Assembly (NCBI GenBank): GCA_019843655.1
Contig: JACDQD010000004.1
Location: forward strand, 3,782,001-3,846,000
Direction of reading: 5' to 3'
Length of the DNA stretch: 64,000 nt
Origin: Lethocerus indicus
Taxonomy: Eukaryota; Arthropoda; Insecta; Hemiptera; Belostomatidae
The notes under the pieces are model-generated. The model was given only the letters and a program-made list of their open reading frames with translations, ran no database searches and was not told the DNA's origin. Position numbers and translations under genes: made by a program. This document shows, piece after piece, positions 58,836-64,000 of this stretch (positions within the stretch are counted from its first letter, which is position 1; each line of letters starts with the position of its first letter).

Positions 58836-61800
58836 TCCTGTCATATATTTGGAAGTTAGAACCTAACAGTTGTGACCAGTTGTGTGATCAAATATATATT
58901 TGACCGATAATTCGATAAAAAATTAAGTCGATTAACAAAATCCCTACCACCCCAAATAAGACAAACAACATCCCCCAAAAACACAATAACAAGACACATA
59001 TGCACACACACGACAAGCAGATAACCACCACAGTGCAGTGCGGATGCCCAAAAAACATCCAAACTGCCAAAGTGACTAACACCGCTACTGAAGATGGTGA
59101 GCAGCCGAAACACACGAAATCTACTGTACATCCGCGCATACCACAAAACTGGTATTTAATGCTCTTATACCTACGATCATTGAATTGTCAAAATTCAATG
59201 GAACTATTTAGATTCCGTCCTTCGATTAATTAATCGATAGGGTCGTCTCTGGATGCGAGATTCTTTTGAAAGTCGAATTTGAAAGACGAAGAAAACATCG
59301 AGGAGCAAGTTGAACAATGGTGCCCGTGTTTGAGAGTTCTTCATCAAAGCTAAGTAATAAAGGCAGGCGTGCAAGGTATTGTTTTTAAGAGAGTGCGTCC
59401 ACCGTGGGACGTTTTTGGGTGCTTTCACTGGCGTGCCACTCTCGGAGTTATCTTCTGTTAATACCCAAGCTGCATACACACACGCTATAAGGTCGGTCCT
59501 AATGGATTGATTCAAATCGGAATTCACCCATTTAATTTATAACCTTCTTAAAATGAGGCAAAATCGTGAAAATGGCATGGGTATAGAACAATTAGGGAAG
59601 CAAAGAGCTTCTAAAATTGGTTCTCATATGGCAATGTTGTCCTGGAGTGCATTAAAGTAAAGTTTTAATATTTTTTCTGTTGAAGCCTGGTCCTGATGTT
59701 GCTTACCTTCAGGTTGAGATCGTGATTGATGTTGGCTGAGCTGCAAAAGGAAAGTGGGGCCCACTTTATTCCTTATTTATATATATAAATAACAATAACG
59801 CTAGGAAATAATGATTTTATTTCACTCTGGGGAGGTTGAATCTTTTATACGGTTATCTTTTTTTGGGTCTCTGTACTGAAAGCTAATTTATGAATCCCAC
59901 AGTAATGTCATGGTCGCAGGTGAATCACCGCGACTCCGACATTTAACTATCCGCCTATGAGCATTACAATTCAACGTTGGAAATAACCTTGATGTGATAG
60001 TATAAACGATTCCTCTTTCCAGTTGCCATAACGTTTGGAACACATGTTTTATTTTCGGAACCGTTCTCTCCGTTTATTGTGCATTGTGTCAGCACTGTCA
60101 CTACGCTGTTACTGTTAGATTTCAGCGGGCCTTGCGGCTGGCTCCCTGCTTTCCAAAAATAACGGAAAAAGCACCCTTGCTAAAGAAACAGAGTTCCTCA
60201 AAATTGTCCTCTCGACACAATTCGGCTTCCAAAGCAAACACTCCTTGCGGACTGTCGACCACAAGGTTCGTAAACGGTATTACAAATGATCTACTTATAC
60301 TAGACAGCGAAAGAGCGTTCAGTATGGACAGAAGAGCTTACATACAAAATTATTTCGTGAAGATCCTTTCGTAACATCTGTTTGGTTCTGGCCAACATTG
60401 AGTCCACTCAATGAAGATCAAAAGACAGTGTACACGTGCTTAAGTTTCACTGATTTGGTGTTGCGTTCGGTTTCAACATTTTCGGTTGATTTATTACCAC
60501 GTGGGGTGTCCTAGTACTCCTCAGTCGAGCATCGGGTTCCAACAAAACCGGTTCTCAGACGGCACCGTAGGCCTTAAACACGGTCAAATATTATTCTACA
60601 TATTAGGTTTCTCTTCGGCGCATCAACAATCACACCGGAAACAAGTAGTTTACTTCCATTTAATGCAGGTTCTACAATTAATATCATCGGTTTGAATTTT
60701 GCTCAGTACCAATTTCATCAAATAACACTAATTTATTACTGCTGACTGTGCATTGGTTCCATGCCATAGTTTAATTGATTGCCTTTGTTTACCCATCGAT
60801 AAAGTAAGATTTTTCCTTTTATCCTGTATTAGATAAATACAGAGTTCAAATCATTACGCGGTTGAAAATAATCTAGCTTTTTTAAAGCTAGATTGAGGCG
60901 GAAAGTCGGATTCAAATAGAAATTAGAAGATGAAGTATTATATTGAAGTAATAGTTACTGATTGTCGAATTAACTTTTAAGTTTTTAATAGTGCCCCATG
61001 GAAATCATAAATTTCATTATAGCTAATATAGGATGAACGTTTAAAGCGAACTACTGTCCAAGGATACCCGGCTGCAAATGTTCTCGGGAACCTGTGGCAA
61101 AATTAAACGTATAAAGCTACTTCTGTCAGCAGAAAAATTGATTGTTTGTTCTCTGACACGTCATAATCAATATCGGTACGGCAATCAGTCCGCTCTTTTC
61201 CTTACTATTATTGACTGTGACGTTTTCAGCCAGAGATAAAGTCGAGTACTAGTTTTTGAAATAGTAAGTCCTAACGCACACATTATCCACGACGAAACCA
61301 AATATGACCTTGTTTATTAATGTATTGTCCTATAAGGCGTTTTTAAACAACCCGCTTCTAAATCACGCCACAATTCCTGTTTACGTTGAGTAAACGATTT
61401 ATTTCCCCTTCCTTCCCCCGAATGGATAGTGGAATGTCTGAGGGAGTAGTCGCCCTGTGCACGAACTGGTTGGTGTGACGAGCCCCTCCATATCTCTTCT
61501 CATTTCATCTTGATTTCCTCTTCCACCATTATAGAAGCATCCCCAATAATAAAGAGGAGGCGTATACGCCTAACGCACGTTGTAACGTGTAGCCGATGGT
61601 TCTATTTTCAGCGCTGCGAAGCTTAATACATTGATAATATCACTTTTACCGATAGTTTCGCTGGTGTGTTCCCTGTTCATGCTACTATTTTCATACTACT
61701 ATTAATACAACTACTATTAATACAACTACTATTCTTTTTTATAGCCCTTCTGAGGGTTCCACTTACTATTTCTAAATCTAGAGGTATGCACCCCATCACG

Positions 61801-64000
61801 ACGTGTATCGCGTCCGTCACTATTCTGCATACCGGCACGGATTGTAACATTCTTCAGCCTGCGAACCTTCTACTTCTACTTCTAGCGGAGAAGATTCTAC
61901 GCGGTACCCGTAAATTCTTCCACTTCTACTTCTGGCCCACAGCTTGGTTCGTTTTTGCTAGGACGTATTCTTATCGATTACTCCCCTTCAGCTGTCGTTT
62001 AACTTGCTGAGGTAAGATTTTATCAGGCGGTAGAGGTACAACCTGCGGAGAATCTGGTCGTAAAGCAGCTTATTGGTGGTCGTTTCTTCCCGATGGATCC
62101 CGATGGAATATTAAACCCGAAGGATCCGAGGAACCGCACTTATTGTACCCAGGTTCTTCCAGTTCTTCCTTCTGGAGGCTGGCGAAGAAGCAGCAATGTT
62201 AGTGCCACCAATCTTTGACGGTGTAATGAATTTGATGTTACTTTCTCGCTGTTCAGCCGCAAATTGCTCAGAATGAGAAAGTAGAAAGTCGAGTTTCATC
62301 CAAAATACCTTCATGAACTCCTACGTTGTGAATCTTCTCCCCTAAACAGCGGTGAATTTTGAACTAACGCAGAAAGAGGCCTTGGAGTCTATTGTAATGT
62401 AATACAAAGTTAGATTTATAAGAAACTAATTAGAATAAAAGTATGTAAATAACTGCAGAACTACATTATGACGAATTTGTATTTATTAGAACAGTTTATT
62501 TATTAAATGTCTTTGATATTTTACCAGTACTTTTAGGCTTAACCCAATTTAAATGTTTCATTTTCATGGTTTTCATCTTGACTTAAGAGATCGCAGGTTC
62601 CTGAAAACGACTTTAGATAGTGGTGTCAGAATGATGCATAGTATCGTTAATGCTTGACACGAATAACACGTGTCTAACAATGCTACACCGTTCAGTCAAT
62701 AGAATAAAAACAATTGTGTAAAAACATTAATACAATGTAATAAGAACAACATTTTCATTTACTCGTAATATACATTACTATCTCACAAATATGTGTGTAC
62801 AGATAAAAGAAATAGCGACTTTGTGGCAACGGTATGTACAGGCATGGCCGAAAGGAATTGAAACCCGTAGAACAACTTCTATAGGCTTTAAGAGTAAAAG
62901 AGAAAGCGGATCGGCCATAAACAAATTGTATCCTTTATTCCCATTTAAAGAGGTCATACTTTCATACTGAATGTAATCGCTCGATTAACTGAAAGTATGA
63001 AACTTCATTTCAGTTTGATTAAACCGTTAATCTACATATCAGATTACGCTACATTTAAACATTGTATTTGTCTAATATCACCTGAGAAAGTAAACCACAT
63101 CCGTGAATTATCCCTTATTTTTCAAGAATGCTAAATGTAATTTGGAAAAATATTCTTATAAATATTTATGTGCAATGACTGATAGCAAAATTTAATTTTT
63201 TTGTAGTAAGTTTGTTTCTAAATAAATGCTACGAATCGGGTTCTGCTTGTCTCTAAGCACCAAAGTGCTTTAATACAATAAAAAAACAATCGCTACTTAA
63301 TGGCAATAGAGAATGTTAATTTTAAAAATAATGTCTGCTGTGAGATTATAATTTCAGCTTTCCTATATTAAATATTTTTAATGGGGATCGATAAAATAAA
63401 ATTACGAATGCATTAGGAACAATACACCAATATCCGTTAAATAAAACATGTATCCAACTACCGAAACAACCCAATTTTAACCCCTTGACCGAAAAAATAC
63501 ATTTTCATATTTCTTTAGTCATAGTTGAACATTCCGTTCAGAGGGCATAAAGTCAGTACTTTACAGTTAAAGTAATGGTGGATATTCCTATGGCGTTCTG
63601 TTTCCCGGCAAATGTAATACAGATAAGACAACGGGGTTTCATTGAGTCATATACCGCTGCCCTTGCGACGCCTTCTGATAAATCTTCTCAACGCTCACTA
63701 ACCCACTAGTCAACCGCAGCTACGGTTACGATTAAACGCTCTTCAAATTTTTATAACACTAAATTCCGATACTAACAATTACAAACAAGTAATAGTCTTT
63801 AGTATACAGCCGTTTGGACTTTAAAAAATATTTAAACGCGGAAATATTAAAAACTATCAATCGTTTCTTTTTTACCGCTTTACATATTACAAATTATAAA
63901 GGTACGGGAGTTTAGTCAATCTCTGGACATCAAAACACTATAATATACGGTACACAGTATATCTAGGGGGGACTAGTCCATTTTCCTAAGGATTTAATAA
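58836..64000. other. no gene identified
   Basis: Open frames at 58856-59146, 59204-59527, 60084-60374, 61666-62010 and 62111-62314 lack recognisable domains. The 60084-60374 frame follows a GTGTCAG acceptor-like site and is rich in Ser and Lys, but there is no support beyond that. An 11-bp perfect hairpin is at 60870-60894. A string at about 62845-62870 loosely resembles a Tc1/mariner terminus. Confidence 0.35.

Noticed and set aside
62845..62900. Possible Tc1/mariner terminal repeat
   Set aside because: Only one loosely similar end seen, with no partner repeat or transposase nearby.
1..64000. tRNA or rRNA genes
   Set aside because: I scanned for the T-arm consensus (GGTTCGANTCC and variants) and rRNA-like stretches and found no convincing candidate; a tRNAscan run would settle it.

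Overview
The window is nuclear DNA of an insect. It is AT-rich, genes are split by phase-consistent GT-AG introns of about 0.1 to 3 kb, it carries decayed mariner, LINE and Penelope-like elements, and the genes have clear arthropod orthologues, including the insect immune initiator protease modSP/HP14. I cannot name the species. All multi-exon models below were read by hand from splice sites and codon phase. Exon edges are supported by phase agreement, not by transcripts.

Layout. (i) 0.5-1.7 kb, + strand: the last three coding exons of a TMEM245-type membrane protein. (ii) 4.5-8.6 kb, - strand: a complete nine-exon MFSD10/rtet-type MFS transporter (434 aa), tail to tail with TMEM245. (iii) 10.7-21.3 kb, - strand: an unusual gene with a Sushi-like module, then 13 consecutive six-cysteine modules, each on its own phase 1-1 exon, then a short cysteine-rich tail. 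Cysteine spacing identifies the repeated module as the domain found once in modSP/HP14 just before the protease domain (called Wonton in HP14 work). I call it a poly-Wonton gene. Its 5' end is not resolved and one module carries a frameshift. A LINE remnant and a mariner remnant sit in its last large intron. (iv) 21.5-28.7 kb: a decayed Penelope-like element, a broken copy of modSP, and LINE pieces. (v) 28.8-32.0 kb, + strand: SECIS-binding protein 2 (SBP2, 533 aa, six coding exons). (vi) 34.7-44.0 kb, - strand: intact modSP (640 aa, 13 exons: signal peptide, 4 LDLa, Sushi, Wonton, trypsin-like domain with complete catalytic triad). (vii) 46.4-46.6 kb: a broken copy of the SBP2 5' end. (viii) 46.7-64 kb: gene-poor DNA with TA microsatellites, a few candidate exons of unidentified + strand transcription, and a terminal-inverted-repeat element at 57.5-58.8 kb whose interior is 16 tandem units of about 70 bp.

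How the parts relate. The head-to-head pair modSP(-)/SBP2(+) was duplicated in tandem. The left unit kept SBP2 and lost modSP; the right unit kept modSP and lost SBP2. Next to this duplicated locus lies the poly-Wonton gene, which reads as an amplification of the non-catalytic Sushi-Wonton part of modSP without LDLa or protease. This makes it a candidate recognition, scaffold or decoy factor for the Toll/melanization initiation step. That role is inference from domain content and position.
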